Of a DNA stretch of 64,000 nt, positions 7,715 through 17,127 are shown piece after piece. Each line of letters begins with the position of its first letter. The first letter of the stretch is position 1. Under the pieces are notes generated by a model that searched no databases, was not told the DNA's origin, and saw nothing but the letters and a program-made list of their open reading frames with translations. This stretch comes from JAVBLY01 sp031553035 (GTDB lineage: Bacteria; Bacillota; Clostridia; Peptostreptococcales; Anaerovoracaceae), in NCBI GenBank assembly GCA_031553035.1, contig JAVBLY010000006.1, forward strand, positions 124,001-188,000, in the 5' to 3' direction. The position numbers were made by a program, and so were the translations under genes.

Positions 7715-10700
7715 ATGAAAAGGTTATGGGTGATTCTGTTAGCAGTTATTATGATTTTCACATGCATTCCGGCGAGCGCCAGTGCGGAAGAGCCGGCGGT
7801 GATAAACATTGACAGCCCGGATGACTGGGCGGCATTAGGCGGAGACATCAGGTTAAACAGTGACACTGTTATCAACATCACGACAAGCGAAACAAATGCC
7901 GGTTTGGGAATCGGGAATGGATTTACGACAATTATAAGCACAGCAGGTAAAAAGATAACCGTTAATGGGACTGCCGGTAGAACATACAGGAATTTGGCAA
8001 TTTACTCCTATGGTGATCTTGCGATCAACAACCTGAATTTAGACACAAGTGAAATTCCTTTTACTCCGGTTAAGTTTTCTAATGATGCAGTTTTGACCGT
8101 AAGCGGAAATAATGATTTCAAGGCAGCAGGCATGTGCGGTATGAAAGCAGACGGCGCATTAACAGTAAAAGGAATCGGCAAGGTCCATGTACACAATACA
8201 CTGGCAAACATAGCCGCAATAGAAATTATCGGAAAGCTAAGTGTTGAAAGCGGGACATTCAGCGGTCATGCCGACAACAATATGGCGCTTCGGGTCAACA
8301 ATATAGATGTTTTATCGGGTGCAGCACTCAAAATGACTTCATCTGCAAATAGTCTTTCGCAGGCCCTTTACGGACCGCCGGGAAGGGACCTTACCATAAA
8401 CAACGACGGAACTATGGAATGCAATAATCTTTTGGGGAAAAACGGGATCAGCACTGGCGGCAGCAGTTTGATCTACAGCGGCAATGGAAGCCTGTCTGCA
8501 AACAAAATCTCTGCACAAAAATTTGTTCAAAATGGAGGAACTGTTAATATTTTCTGCAATGACCAAAGTACGTATGCGCTTACAGTTGAGTCATACGGTA
8601 AGCTTAGTAGCGGCAATCTCAGAATATATAATGCTCCTAAAGCAGTATTATCTCAAAACAGTGCATCGGGTCCAATATACATTGAGGACGGTATGCTCTC
8701 AATAACCAATGGAGGCGGTCAGGAATTATATCCTTCACAATTGCCCGGAGGCGGCACCTGGGAACTCGAAAATGCCGAATTGCTGTCAAGGAGCGGTATC
8801 CCATGCAGTTTATCGGATGAGACTATAAGGGTTTCCATTCCGTCCAGTGCTACCGCCAATATCAAGCGGGATCCTAACGGACTCAGCGTAGATAAAAACA
8901 GTGTTATTTTCCCAAGCAGTACCTTCGGTCATCCGCCCCTTTCGCCTGCTGCCATCACAATAGAAAATAAAGGTGTCGGCGATGTGGAGGATATCAATGT
9001 AGAGCTTGCCGGTACAAATGCTGGTGCTTTTATAATGACGCAAACAGATAAGACCCATCTTGCGGAATCTGAAAGTACATCGTTTACGGTAGTGCCAAAG
9101 AACTGGCTGCCGGTGATCCCTTACGTACAGATGCCATTAGCCTACAGTGCAACGGTCAACGTCAAAGCCGGAAATAAAGTACTTAAGAGCATTCCTTTGT
9201 CATTTATGGTCACACGGACCATGACAAATCAACTTTACAAGGACACCAGCGGCACTTATAATTTCGGCATTCTCGATTTGGGATACAGCACTGTTCCACC
9301 GAAAACCGTCACCCTGTATAACTGCGGGACAAATGCCATAACAAACATAACACTTAGGTTACTGGGCGGAGAATCAAGCAATTTTATATTGTCAGGCAGT
9401 AGCCTGCCTGACCTGCCCAGCTCTGATGCAGTCCGTACGTTTACAGTAAGGCCAAAAGACGGATTGCCTCAGGGGACATATACGGATACGGTGGAAATTA
9501 AAGCCGCAGGCGGAATGATACAGCGATTCGATGTAAAATTGGAGGTGCAGCCTTTGAATAGACTGGGCCTGTTTGAACTTCCGGAAGATTTTTCATATAC
9601 ATTCCCTTCTGAGTATTATCTTAATCAGACGCAACATGAGGAAGCGGTCTCTATTGAGAATCAGGGCTTTAACAAGGTAGTTGACCTAGGTGCGGAATCT
9701 TCAAATACAGATGCTTTTACCGCAACCATATCGGACGGTCCTGATATGGAGCCCGGTGATCAAGCTGCTGTATTGGTCAAGCCCAAACCGGCTTTATCCC
9801 CCGGTACATATACTTCGACTATAACTGCCACAGGAGCAAACGGGGCTGAAACCAGCTTCCCCGTTAGCTATACCGTCAAGGCCACACCTACTTTCGGTAT
9901 GAGCATTGCAGGTCCTCTAAATGGCTCTTACGGACAGATGGACGCAGGTTATAACCCTCCGCCGGAAAGAACTTTTACGGTCATGAACATTGGTTCAGGT
10001 CAGCTTACTAGTCTTAATGCATCTTTAATTGGGTCCGGAGCAGATAAATTTGAAATATCTGCCCCGCTTTCATCAGCTACACTTAACAGCACACAAAGCT
10101 CAACTGTCAAAGTCAAAGCCAAACCGGATCTGCCGCCTGGCATACATAAAGCCCAGCTTAAAATAGCAGGCGATAACGGAGTAACCAAGATCCATGATAT
10201 ATCATTTAGTGTAATAGCATCAAACAGACCGAACCTGGTCATGAATTATGTAAATTATAATTTCCCTGGTGCTACTGACGGTTATTCGTCAACAGCTCCG
10301 GTCACCGTAAAGATAACAAACAGAGGTGGTATAGCCGCCACCGGGATCACTGCGAGCTTTTGGGGCGGTTCAGCAACGGGTGCATTTACATGTTCTGCAC
10401 TTCCCAAAACTCAGTTGGCGCCCTTGGAAAGCATGTATATCACAGTCAAGCCTAAACTTGATCTGACCTCGGGCGGATTTGGAAGTCACGACAAAAATAC
10501 CAATCTCAGGATCCAGGATTCAAGCGGAAACAGGCAGGATATGTATCTGTCTTTCATAGTTTCTGAAGCCAGTTATTCAATGGCACTGGATAAAACCGGA
10601 ACCATCGATCTTCCTATGACATATACCGGAAACACAAATCCTGCAAAGCAGGCGGTAGAAATCAGCAATACGGGAACCGGTAAGATATCTGACATTGAAG

Positions 10701-11659
10701 TCAGTGGCAACAATGGCAATTTGGATATAGAACAGCCGGAGCAAGCCACTGTATATCCGGAAAATAAGATCAGTTTTTCTGTAAAACCAAAGAGTGGCCT
10801 CCCGGCAGGTACCTACATTACTAAAGTCACAGTGGATGCCTCAAACGGACTTACTGAAGAATTTGATGTGAGATTCGTAGTCGGGCATCAGGTATCAGTC
10901 AAGACAAACAATACTTCTTACGGGACCGTCGGAGGGGAAGGGATATATGCAAACGGAAGCCAGGTCACATTTACAGCCACGCCCAAACCCGGATATCGAT
11001 TTGTCAGATGGATGGATGGTACCGGCGAAATATCAAGGCTGTCCCAGATAACGCTGAGCATAAACGCTCCCCATCAACTGACTGCCGAATTCGCTGCGAT
11101 TCCTGCGCCGTCAGTTAAGTCATCATCGGCTGCATATAATAAAATCAAATTATCGTGGACAAAAGTCATCGGTGCTAACGGATATATACTGTATCGTTAC
11201 TCCGGAAGTTCAAAGACATATGCAGCTATCAAAACTATTATCGGCGGAGATATCACGAACTACATCGATTCTGGTTGTCTGACCGGCACTACATACAATT
11301 ACAAAGTACGGGCATTCTGGACTGTAAGCGGAAAAAGTGTATATGGCGGATACAGCGCTGCCGTAAGCGGTAAAGCTGTGCTGTCAGCACCTGCTTCTGT
11401 CAAAGCAAGGCCGATTTCCTCAGGCAAGATAAAGCTGACTTGGAAAGCGGTACCAGGCAGAACCAAATATGTGATATACCGTTCAAAATCACTCAAAGGT
11501 TCTTACAAAAAAGTAGGAATTACATCGAAAAGAACTTTTACCAATAAGAAGCTGGCGAAAAACAGAAAGTATTATTATAAAGTGCGGGCATATAGAGTCG
11601 TAAACGGAAAGAAAGTATACAGCAAGTACAGCAAAATCGTAAGAGTGAAGACAAGGTAG
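7715..11659 (+). CDS. Large secreted multidomain surface protein
   Basis: This 1314-residue protein has a clear signal peptide (MKRLWVILLAVIMIFTC..ASA, cleavage near residue 24). Residues 30-370 contain repeated LTV, LTI and LSI strands like a right-handed beta-helix. About six immunoglobulin-like repeats of ~110 residues follow (roughly 390-1060), each with motifs like ITIENKGVGDVEDI, FTVRPKDGLPQGTYT and VKPKSGLPAGTY. An InlB-type repeat (GYRFVRWMDG, near 1105) and two fibronectin type III domains close the protein. There is no LPXTG motif or C-terminal membrane helix, so attachment is unknown. Adhesion or carbohydrate contact is plausible. LuxR-type boxes upstream suggest control by the neighbouring regulator. 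Confidence 0.8.
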   Translation: MKRLWVILLAVIMIFTCIPASASAEEPAVINIDSPDDWAALGGDIRLNSDTVINITTSETNAGLGIGNGFTTIISTAGKKITVNGTAGRTYRNLAIYSYGDLAINNLNLDTSEIPFTPVKFSNDAVLTVSGNNDFKAAGMCGMKADGALTVKGIGKVHVHNTLANIAAIEIIGKLSVESGTFSGHADNNMALRVNNIDVLSGAALKMTSSANSLSQALYGPPGRDLTINNDGTMECNNLLGKNGISTGGSSLIYSGNGSLSANKISAQKFVQNGGTVNIFCNDQSTYALTVESYGKLSSGNLRIYNAPKAVLSQNSASGPIYIEDGMLSITNGGGQELYPSQLPGGGTWELENAELLSRSGIPCSLSDETIRVSIPSSATANIKRDPNGLSVDKNSVIFPSSTFGHPPLSPAAITIENKGVGDVEDINVELAGTNAGAFIMTQTDKTHLAESESTSFTVVPKNWLPVIPYVQMPLAYSATVNVKAGNKVLKSIPLSFMVTRTMTNQLYKDTSGTYNFGILDLGYSTVPPKTVTLYNCGTNAITNITLRLLGGESSNFILSGSSLPDLPSSDAVRTFTVRPKDGLPQGTYTDTVEIKAAGGMIQRFDVKLEVQPLNRLGLFELPEDFSYTFPSEYYLNQTQHEEAVSIENQGFNKVVDLGAESSNTDAFTATISDGPDMEPGDQAAVLVKPKPALSPGTYTSTITATGANGAETSFPVSYTVKATPTFGMSIAGPLNGSYGQMDAGYNPPPERTFTVMNIGSGQLTSLNASLIGSGADKFEISAPLSSATLNSTQSSTVKVKAKPDLPPGIHKAQLKIAGDNGVTKIHDISFSVIASNRPNLVMNYVNYNFPGATDGYSSTAPVTVKITNRGGIAATGITASFWGGSATGAFTCSALPKTQLAPLESMYITVKPKLDLTSGGFGSHDKNTNLRIQDSSGNRQDMYLSFIVSEASYSMALDKTGTIDLPMTYTGNTNPAKQAVEISNTGTGKISDIEVSGNNGNLDIEQPEQATVYPENKISFSVKPKSGLPAGTYITKVTVDASNGLTEEFDVRFVVGHQVSVKTNNTSYGTVGGEGIYANGSQVTFTATPKPGYRFVRWMDGTGEISRLSQITLSINAPHQLTAEFAAIPAPSVKSSSAAYNKIKLSWTKVIGANGYILYRYSGSSKTYAAIKTIIGGDITNYIDSGCLTGTTYNYKVRAFWTVSGKSVYGGYSAAVSGKAVLSAPASVKARPISSGKIKLTWKAVPGRTKYVIYRSKSLKGSYKKVGITSKRTFTNKKLAKNRKYYYKVRAYRVVNGKKVYSKYSKIVRVKTR

Positions 11660-11686
11660 CAGGGAGGGAGTCTTTGCAGATGCAGG

Positions 11687-13591
11687 TCAATCCAATGCCC
11701 GGAGCCATTCACCGGCGGAGGCGTCTGACGGCATAGTCAGACCGCCTCTTGGGGACAGGCTTATGTGTGTGGCCATCGGTCCTTCCACGCTGCAGTTCCT
11801 CTTGAACTGCTGGGAGAAAAATCTACTGTAAAAAACCTTGAGCCACTTCCTGACAGTCTCTCTGTCGTAGACTTTTGCGAATGCCTTTTCAGCATTGTCA
11901 AGAAGCTCTTCCGGAGCCGTATTCTCAAGCATCGTATGATAAATAAAATAGTCGTGAAGCTCGTAAGGTCCAACCGAATCCTCTGTCTTCTGGGCTATTT
12001 CTCCTTTTTCATCTGCTGGCAGAAGTTCGGGGGAGATAGGTGTCTCTATTACAGATTTAAGTGTTCCCTCAAGTTTGTCTGCATCATCGGTATAATCTTT
12101 TTTATTCTCTGCGACCCAGTCCAGTATATATGGTATGAAAGTTTTGGGTATGCTTTCGTTGACGCCGTACATAGCAAGATGATCCCCGCCGTATGTGCAC
12201 CAGCCCAGCGCTGATTCAGACAGATCACCGGTGCCGATGACTATACCGTTGACATCGTTTGCAATATCCATGAGGATTTGAGTTCTTTCTCTTGCCTGGG
12301 CATTTTCATAAGCCTTGTTTTTATCGTTTATGTCGTGACCGATGTCGCAAAAATGCTGCTTCACCGAGTCGACGATGGATATTTCCCTAATATCTGTCCC
12401 AAGCAGCTTCATCAGAGAATGAGCATTGTCAAAGGTCTTGTCGCTGGTACCGAATCCGGGCATGGTAATGGTGATTATATCATTTATATTTTTGCCTGTT
12501 AGTTTGAACGCCTCCACCGTAACGAGAAGGGCAAGTGTTGAATCAAGACCGCCGGACACTCCGACGAGCGCCTTGTCCGAGCCTACATGTTCAAGTCTCG
12601 TGGCAAGAGCGTGTGCCTGTATGGAAAATGCATCGCCGCATAGTTTATCCAGCTCTTTTTTTTCTTTCGGAATAAAAGGCAAAGGCTCACTTTTATCTGC
12701 GAGAAGACCTTTTCTGAATTGCCCATATGAAAAGTCGGCAGATTCATCAGGACCATTGGCTGTCATTTGTGGCCGGTCCACACTAGCATATGAAATGACG
12801 GAACTGCGTTCAAACAAATGACCCTCAGCGATCACATCCCCGTTTGAAACTGCGAACGACTGACCCGAAAAAACAAGATCAGTGGTGGATTCAAAGACGC
12901 CCGGCGAAATGTATATGTAGGCGCATCCGTTCTTCTTCGACATCTTGCCGTAGTAATCCAGGCGGTGGGAGTTCATTCCGGCCTGCGTGCTGTCCGCCGT
13001 TGGATTCAATACGAGAAGAGGTTTGTTTCCAGCTTCTTCTTCCGGATCATATATTGGATCATAAAAGAAAATATCTGATCCGTTTCTGACCATGATATCA
13101 ATATCTAACTCGGTTTCTCCAAACACGATATCACCGAAGGCAACAGGGAGCGGGCTCAGTTCAGTTTCTATAACATCCATATCAAGATCACTGCCGTCAG
13201 CAAACCATCTGGAGAAATCTATTCCGCCGTAACTGACGGATTTCATTTTGGGTACTATACCCATGATGGCTCCGCCGCTGACTATAAAAATGCAGTCATA
13301 ATAATTATTTCCGACAGCAAGATACGAACCGAATACTATGGTCGATTCGATACTTTCGGATTCTCTTACGATTTTTCGGATCCCCTTCAGGTTAGCAAGA
13401 TAAAGCTGTTTCTGCAGAAAAAGATCGCCGCAGGTGGCTCCGGTTACAGAGAGCTCCGGAAATACTATGAGCTTGCAGTCATTTGCCGAAGCCTCAAGGC
13501 TGCACCTCATTATTTCGTCCACATTTCCGGTCACATCAGCTATCTTAAGCTTTGGCGATACCATGGCTATTTTAAGTGAATTTCTTTCCAT
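11687..13591 (-). CDS. nadE: NAD+ synthetase, glutaminase-fused type, with altered nitrilase site
   Basis: NadE makes NAD+ from deamido-NAD+, ATP and ammonia, with glutamine normally hydrolysed by an N-terminal nitrilase domain. The C-terminal synthetase domain is convincing: VGVSGGLDSTLALLV is the ATP pyrophosphatase loop, followed by IVIGTGDLSESALGWCTYGGDH. The nitrilase domain keeps its glutamate (VFPELSVTG) and a lysine (IVPKMKSVSYG). Where the family has ICEDLW with the catalytic cysteine, it reads VFGETEL. Ammonia may therefore be the real donor. I prefer the ATG at 13591 (AAAGGA seven bases upstream). An in-frame ATG at 13612 has no ribosome site. Confidence 0.88.
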   Translation of the reverse strand: MERNSLKIAMVSPKLKIADVTGNVDEIMRCSLEASANDCKLIVFPELSVTGATCGDLFLQKQLYLANLKGIRKIVRESESIESTIVFGSYLAVGNNYYDCIFIVSGGAIMGIVPKMKSVSYGGIDFSRWFADGSDLDMDVIETELSPLPVAFGDIVFGETELDIDIMVRNGSDIFFYDPIYDPEEEAGNKPLLVLNPTADSTQAGMNSHRLDYYGKMSKKNGCAYIYISPGVFESTTDLVFSGQSFAVSNGDVIAEGHLFERSSVISYASVDRPQMTANGPDESADFSYGQFRKGLLADKSEPLPFIPKEKKELDKLCGDAFSIQAHALATRLEHVGSDKALVGVSGGLDSTLALLVTVEAFKLTGKNINDIITITMPGFGTSDKTFDNAHSLMKLLGTDIREISIVDSVKQHFCDIGHDINDKNKAYENAQARERTQILMDIANDVNGIVIGTGDLSESALGWCTYGGDHLAMYGVNESIPKTFIPYILDWVAENKKDYTDDADKLEGTLKSVIETPISPELLPADEKGEIAQKTEDSVGPYELHDYFIYHTMLENTAPEELLDNAEKAFAKVYDRETVRKWLKVFYSRFFSQQFKRNCSVEGPMATHISLSPRGGLTMPSDASAGEWLRALD

Positions 13592-13741
13592 TTCCCAATC
13601 CTTTGACTCCATTCGGTTATATCAGCTCTACGATCGATTATATTATTTTTGTGTCTGAATGTAAAACTTGTTTCCATTGTGCATACAATGTATTACAATA
13701 TATAATAACTGAATCAAAATGATTTTTTAATTGGATGGGTA

Positions 13742-15160
13742 ATGGAAAAAGAAGAGGTCAAATCAGGTTTATCTTTTATCAGACTTTGGAAGGCCAGAGA
13801 TGAGCTTTCTGTAAAAAACATCAGGCTGGACTACTGGACTGCCTGGCTTTTGTTCCCCCTTGCCATAATCCTGAGCGACATCAGGTTCCTTGACCAGGAG
13901 ATGACCCTTGGGGGGATCGATTCTGTTGAGCTGATCATGATCGCATACGCTGTGGGATGGCTGATATGTTCGTTTTTCCCGGCCAAGGCACTTCAGATCC
14001 TTATGAGAGTATGTGCAGTCGTTGCCGCACTTACGCTGCCGGCTCAGATAATGGCAGATCAGGGGCTGTTCAGGCTCATAAATTATTTGATTTTTCATAC
14101 TGCTATGGGCATCTGCGTTGCCTGCGGTTTTTATGTATTCATATATACCCTGCATAATGCCGAGAGATTCTTCAGTCTTGTATTCATCATAATATATTAC
14201 TGCACCATAGATATGTTCTGGTACAACGAAGGATATTCCGATTTCATGAAGATACCCGGTACGTTGATATTTATGCTCGTATTTATCATCGTTGCATTCG
14301 TGGGCAGAAGCGGCAATTTCCCCGTAAAGATCATTCAAAAGGGCGACATAAAAAAGGGCTGCTATATAGTTTTCTTTATTTATTTGATATTCTTCACCAT
14401 CGACCTGACTAATATGTATATCGATTACGATATTGGATACAGCAACGGTCTTTATACCGGTATCGGCGGGATCATCTCCATCATCACAGCGCTGCTTGTC
14501 CAGATGATATTCAATAAAAGCGTCTGGCATCTCTGGAACATTTTTCTCATGCTCAGCATTGTGGGCAGTGCGTTATTTTTACTGGAAGGAAAGATGCCCG
14601 AGATAACCGGGTCGCTGATTTACGGTACGGCCAATAATATCGGATACTTCGCGGTGATCTATATGATGGGCGGTGCGGGAAAAAGGAACGGTTCCCTTCT
14701 CTTTTTCAGGATCGCCTGCGTTGTCACATTTTTGATCAATTCGGTGCTTGGTCTTGGGTTTGATCATATATATTCCAATATCAAGATCGACTACAATATC
14801 CTGGTGTTTGCCATCATACTCATTGCCGTTTGTATCTGTATACTCCTGATCCCGATCCTCTACAAGAAGCTATTCGACACCGACTGGTCCGACGGATTCA
14901 GGCAGCTCAATATGCCTGAATACGAAGAACATGCGGCTGCCGTTGATGAACTGGACAAGCTCAAAGATTTGGGTCTCACTACCAGAGAGCGGGAAATATT
15001 CATCCTTCTCCTTACCGACGATTCGCCAAAGATGATAGCAGGAAAACTTAAGATCAGCTCAGCAACCGTCAACTTCCATACAAACAATCTGTACAGAAAA
15101 CTGAACATCCAGAGCAGGACACAGCTATTCGCCGACTATTCCCACATGATTCCCAAATAA
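13742..15160 (+). CDS. Membrane-embedded LuxR-family transcriptional regulator
   Basis: This is a 472-residue paralogue of the regulator at 5585. Residues 30-380 hold about eleven to twelve hydrophobic segments. Residues 405-470 form one canonical LuxR helix-turn-helix: LTTREREIFILLLTDDSPKM...ISSATVNFHTNNLYRKLNIQSRTQL. It lacks the degenerate extra HTH of its paralogue. The gene is divergent from nadE. Twenty bases after its stop codon lies a perfect 20-bp palindrome in front of the zinc-ribbon cluster, the likely target. Regulators of this build are known in Coriobacteriia and Clostridia, often beside the genes they control. The signal is unknown. Confidence 0.85.
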   Translation: MEKEEVKSGLSFIRLWKARDELSVKNIRLDYWTAWLLFPLAIILSDIRFLDQEMTLGGIDSVELIMIAYAVGWLICSFFPAKALQILMRVCAVVAALTLPAQIMADQGLFRLINYLIFHTAMGICVACGFYVFIYTLHNAERFFSLVFIIIYYCTIDMFWYNEGYSDFMKIPGTLIFMLVFIIVAFVGRSGNFPVKIIQKGDIKKGCYIVFFIYLIFFTIDLTNMYIDYDIGYSNGLYTGIGGIISIITALLVQMIFNKSVWHLWNIFLMLSIVGSALFLLEGKMPEITGSLIYGTANNIGYFAVIYMMGGAGKRNGSLLFFRIACVVTFLINSVLGLGFDHIYSNIKIDYNILVFAIILIAVCICILLIPILYKKLFDTDWSDGFRQLNMPEYEEHAAAVDELDKLKDLGLTTREREIFILLLTDDSPKMIAGKLKISSATVNFHTNNLYRKLNIQSRTQLFADYSHMIPK

Positions 15161-15179
15161 AGGGAGCCATTCGATCTTC

Positions 15180-15199
15180 ACCTAGTAACTTTACTAGGT
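15180..15199 (+). promoter_or_regulatory. Perfect 20-bp LuxR-type palindrome before the zinc-ribbon cluster
   Basis: ACCTAGTAACTTTACTAGGT consists of two exact 9-bp half-sites around CT. The 2-base centre cannot form an RNA loop and no T-run follows, so it reads as a protein-binding site and not as a terminator. If centred at -42.5, the -10 falls on GATAAA (15220-15225) and transcription would begin near 15232, 37 bases before the first gene. Confidence 0.7.
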
Positions 15200-15268
15200 A
15201 GCCAAAGCCAAACACACGTGATAAAAAGGATATGTAATTAAAACCCCGGCAGACCTGGAGGTGATTAC

Positions 15269-15586
15269 ATGCTTTGTCCTGTAACAAAAGAGTACCTGGA
15301 TTTTTCAACGGAGGATTCTTTTTCTTTCGGATTCCGCTGCGACAGGTGCGGCAGTGTCTGGAAGAGCGAAGACATCCCTTTTTCCACAGAAAAATTTACA
15401 GGTCCCGTAGATGAAAACCTGCGGTCGATGCTCTGGGCAAAGCAGCATGATGAGGCGTATGCCAGAGCCAACACGGAGGCAATGTTTCATTTCAATCGCT
15501 GTCCGAGGTGCAAGCGCTGGGTGTGTGACGGATGTTTTATCAATGATCAAAGCGAGTGTACGGATATTTGTATAGATTGTAAATAA
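15269..15586 (+). CDS. Small cysteine-rich zinc-binding protein
   Basis: This is a 105-residue protein with no name that I recognise. It has an N-terminal CX2C pair (FRCDRCGSVW) and a C-terminal cluster CPRCKRWVCDGCF..CTDICIDC, enough for two or three zinc sites. The middle (KQHDEAYARANTEAMFHFNRCPRC) closely resembles the middle of the protein at 16436 (EHEQAFERAQNEAKQHFHRCPSC), so the two are paralogues in one operon. A good ribosome site (GGAGGTG) precedes the ATG. It is the first gene after the LuxR-type palindrome. Function unknown; a zinc-dependent protein-protein contact is likely. Confidence 0.75.
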   Translation: MLCPVTKEYLDFSTEDSFSFGFRCDRCGSVWKSEDIPFSTEKFTGPVDENLRSMLWAKQHDEAYARANTEAMFHFNRCPRCKRWVCDGCFINDQSECTDICIDCK

Positions 15587-15600
15587 GAAAGGAAATTACT

Positions 15601-16086
15601 ATGGCAGACAATCCATTAGGCGGACTGGGAAATTTGATGGGCGGCGGACTGGGCAAGGCTCTTTCCGGCATAATGCCCGAAGGCACGGAGAAGGATATGC
15701 TCAAGGCGACTTCAGATGTGTCAGAATTGAAATCTCAGGAAAAGGATCTGATGGCTGAGATCGGCAGGCAGGCCTATGAAAGAGATCCCGACGGCTGGCC
15801 ACAGTCGGAAAAATTGAAACTGATCAGGATGAATCTTGCGGAGGCCGAGAAAACTCTGAACCAGGCTCAGCAAAACCAGGATCAGGCAGAGGCAGCCCAG
15901 GCGGCTTCAGATGCGGCGGCAACATGTCCCTCATGCGGAACTAAGAATCCGGAAGGAGTCAAGTTCTGTCAGGAATGCGGAACAAAGCTGGGAGCCCAGC
16001 TGGCGTCAGTATGTACTTCCTGCGGCGCCCAGCTTGAACCGGGTGCCAGATTTTGCGGAGAATGCGGCGCTAATCAGGGAGGCTGA
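15601..16086 (+). CDS. Coiled-coil protein with two C-terminal zinc ribbons
   Basis: This 161-residue protein starts with a glycine-rich hydrophobic segment (PLGGLGNLMGGGLGKALSGIM), then has a helical, charged region with coiled-coil character (about residues 40-100, rich in Q, E and A). It ends in two zinc ribbons: CPSCGTKNPEGVKFCQECG and CTSCGAQLEPGARFCGECG. The arrangement suggests a scaffold that oligomerises through the helix and presents zinc ribbons. It lies 14 bases after the previous gene and two bases before the next, clearly the same operon. No enzymatic motif is visible. Confidence 0.75.
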   Translation: MADNPLGGLGNLMGGGLGKALSGIMPEGTEKDMLKATSDVSELKSQEKDLMAEIGRQAYERDPDGWPQSEKLKLIRMNLAEAEKTLNQAQQNQDQAEAAQAASDAAATCPSCGTKNPEGVKFCQECGTKLGAQLASVCTSCGAQLEPGARFCGECGANQGG

Positions 16087-16088
16087 GG

Positions 16089-16418
16089 ATGGCAACATAT
16101 AAGCAGCCATGCATCCACTGCGATACCTTTATCGAACGGGACAGCCGGGTCTGTCCCACCTGCGGCAGCAGAAGCCCTTTTGGATACATGTGCCCTACAT
16201 GCCACAGGGAAATAAATAAGGACCAAGTCAATTGTTCCGGATGCGGCAGGGATCTTTATATAGCCTGTCCCCATTGCGGCGAAAGGACATTTGTGGATGC
16301 CAAGTGCGATCATTGCGGCAAAAGCCTCATGATCAACTGCACCAGCAAAAGGTGCGGGCAGCTTCAGTTTTTCGAAAATACCAGATGTACAATATGCGGT
16401 AAAAAAATAAAGAAATGA
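16089..16418 (+). CDS. Multi-zinc-ribbon protein
   Basis: This 109-residue protein consists almost entirely of CX2C units: CIHC, CPTCG, CPTC, CSGCG, CPHCG, CDHCG and CTICG. They pair into about four rubredoxin-like knuckles or zinc ribbons. There is no signal peptide or membrane segment, so it should be cytosolic. It is translated two bases after the previous stop and sits in the middle of the zinc-ribbon cluster. I cannot assign a function. Nucleic-acid binding or assembly with its neighbours are both possible. Confidence 0.75.
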   Translation: MATYKQPCIHCDTFIERDSRVCPTCGSRSPFGYMCPTCHREINKDQVNCSGCGRDLYIACPHCGERTFVDAKCDHCGKSLMINCTSKRCGQLQFFENTRCTICGKKIKK

Positions 16419-16435
16419 TAGGAGAGTGATGCATT

Positions 16436-17101
16436 ATGCTTCAGGCATTTACCAGAAATTACGAAGACAATTCAACGGACGCGGGACATCAGTTCACGTT
16501 TTACTGTGATATCTGCCGTGACGGATATAAATCCAGCTTCATAGAATCCGACACATACAAAAAGAGAAAAAGCTCACGGCTGATCGGTCAGGGGCTGGGG
16601 ATCGCCGGTAATCTGATCGGAGGAAGAGCAAGAGAACTGGGCTGGAATGCGGAAAGAGGCAGTGACATACTTTCCGAACGATTCGAAGACAAGTCTCCCG
16701 AATGGCAGAGAGAACATGAGCAGGCATTCGAACGGGCACAGAACGAGGCGAAGCAGCACTTTCACAGGTGTCCGTCATGCAACAGCTATGTATGTGATCA
16801 GTGTTTCAACGAAGACGAAGGCATGTGCGTAAAATGTGCCCCGAGACAGGAAGTCTATGTTGCAAAAGCCAAAGCCGAAGCCATGCAGAGGAACATTGAC
16901 GATGCAGGTCAGAATGCTACTGTCTGGAACGGAGACATCGAGAGCAAGACTACAATATGTCAGTCCTGCGGAAAACCGGCAGGAAACGGAAAATTCTGCA
17001 GCAACTGCGGCGCCAGTATGGAGCTTGATGTATGTCCGAGCTGCGGTGCAAAGATAGCTCAGGGTGTGAAGTTCTGCGGGGATTGCGGGACTAAATTATA
17101 A
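16436..17101 (+). CDS. Zinc-ribbon protein paralogous to the 15269 product
   Basis: This 221-residue protein has an N-terminal CX2C (FYCDICRDG), a short glycine-rich amphipathic stretch (LIGQGLGIAGNLIGG), and a helical region leading to CPSCNSYVCDQCF..CVKC, which matches the 105-residue protein at 15269. It adds two C-terminal zinc ribbons, CQSCGKPAGNGKFCSNCG and CPSCGAKIAQGVKFCGDCG, of the type in the 15601 product. It therefore looks like a fusion of the two smaller proteins' modules. GGAGAG precedes the ATG. Function unknown. Confidence 0.75.
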   Translation: MLQAFTRNYEDNSTDAGHQFTFYCDICRDGYKSSFIESDTYKKRKSSRLIGQGLGIAGNLIGGRARELGWNAERGSDILSERFEDKSPEWQREHEQAFERAQNEAKQHFHRCPSCNSYVCDQCFNEDEGMCVKCAPRQEVYVAKAKAEAMQRNIDDAGQNATVWNGDIESKTTICQSCGKPAGNGKFCSNCGASMELDVCPSCGAKIAQGVKFCGDCGTKL

Positions 17102-17127
17102 GCTATATACAAAAAGGAGGAACCAAC

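Noticed and set aside
7474..7812. A 112-codon open frame upstream of and overlapping the secreted protein gene
   Set aside because: Poor ribosome site, atypical composition, overlap with a clear signal peptide start and with the LuxR-type boxes; no recognisable protein.
15180..15199. Terminator of the second LuxR gene
   Set aside because: The palindrome has only a 2-base centre and no T-run, and its sequence recurs upstream of another gene.
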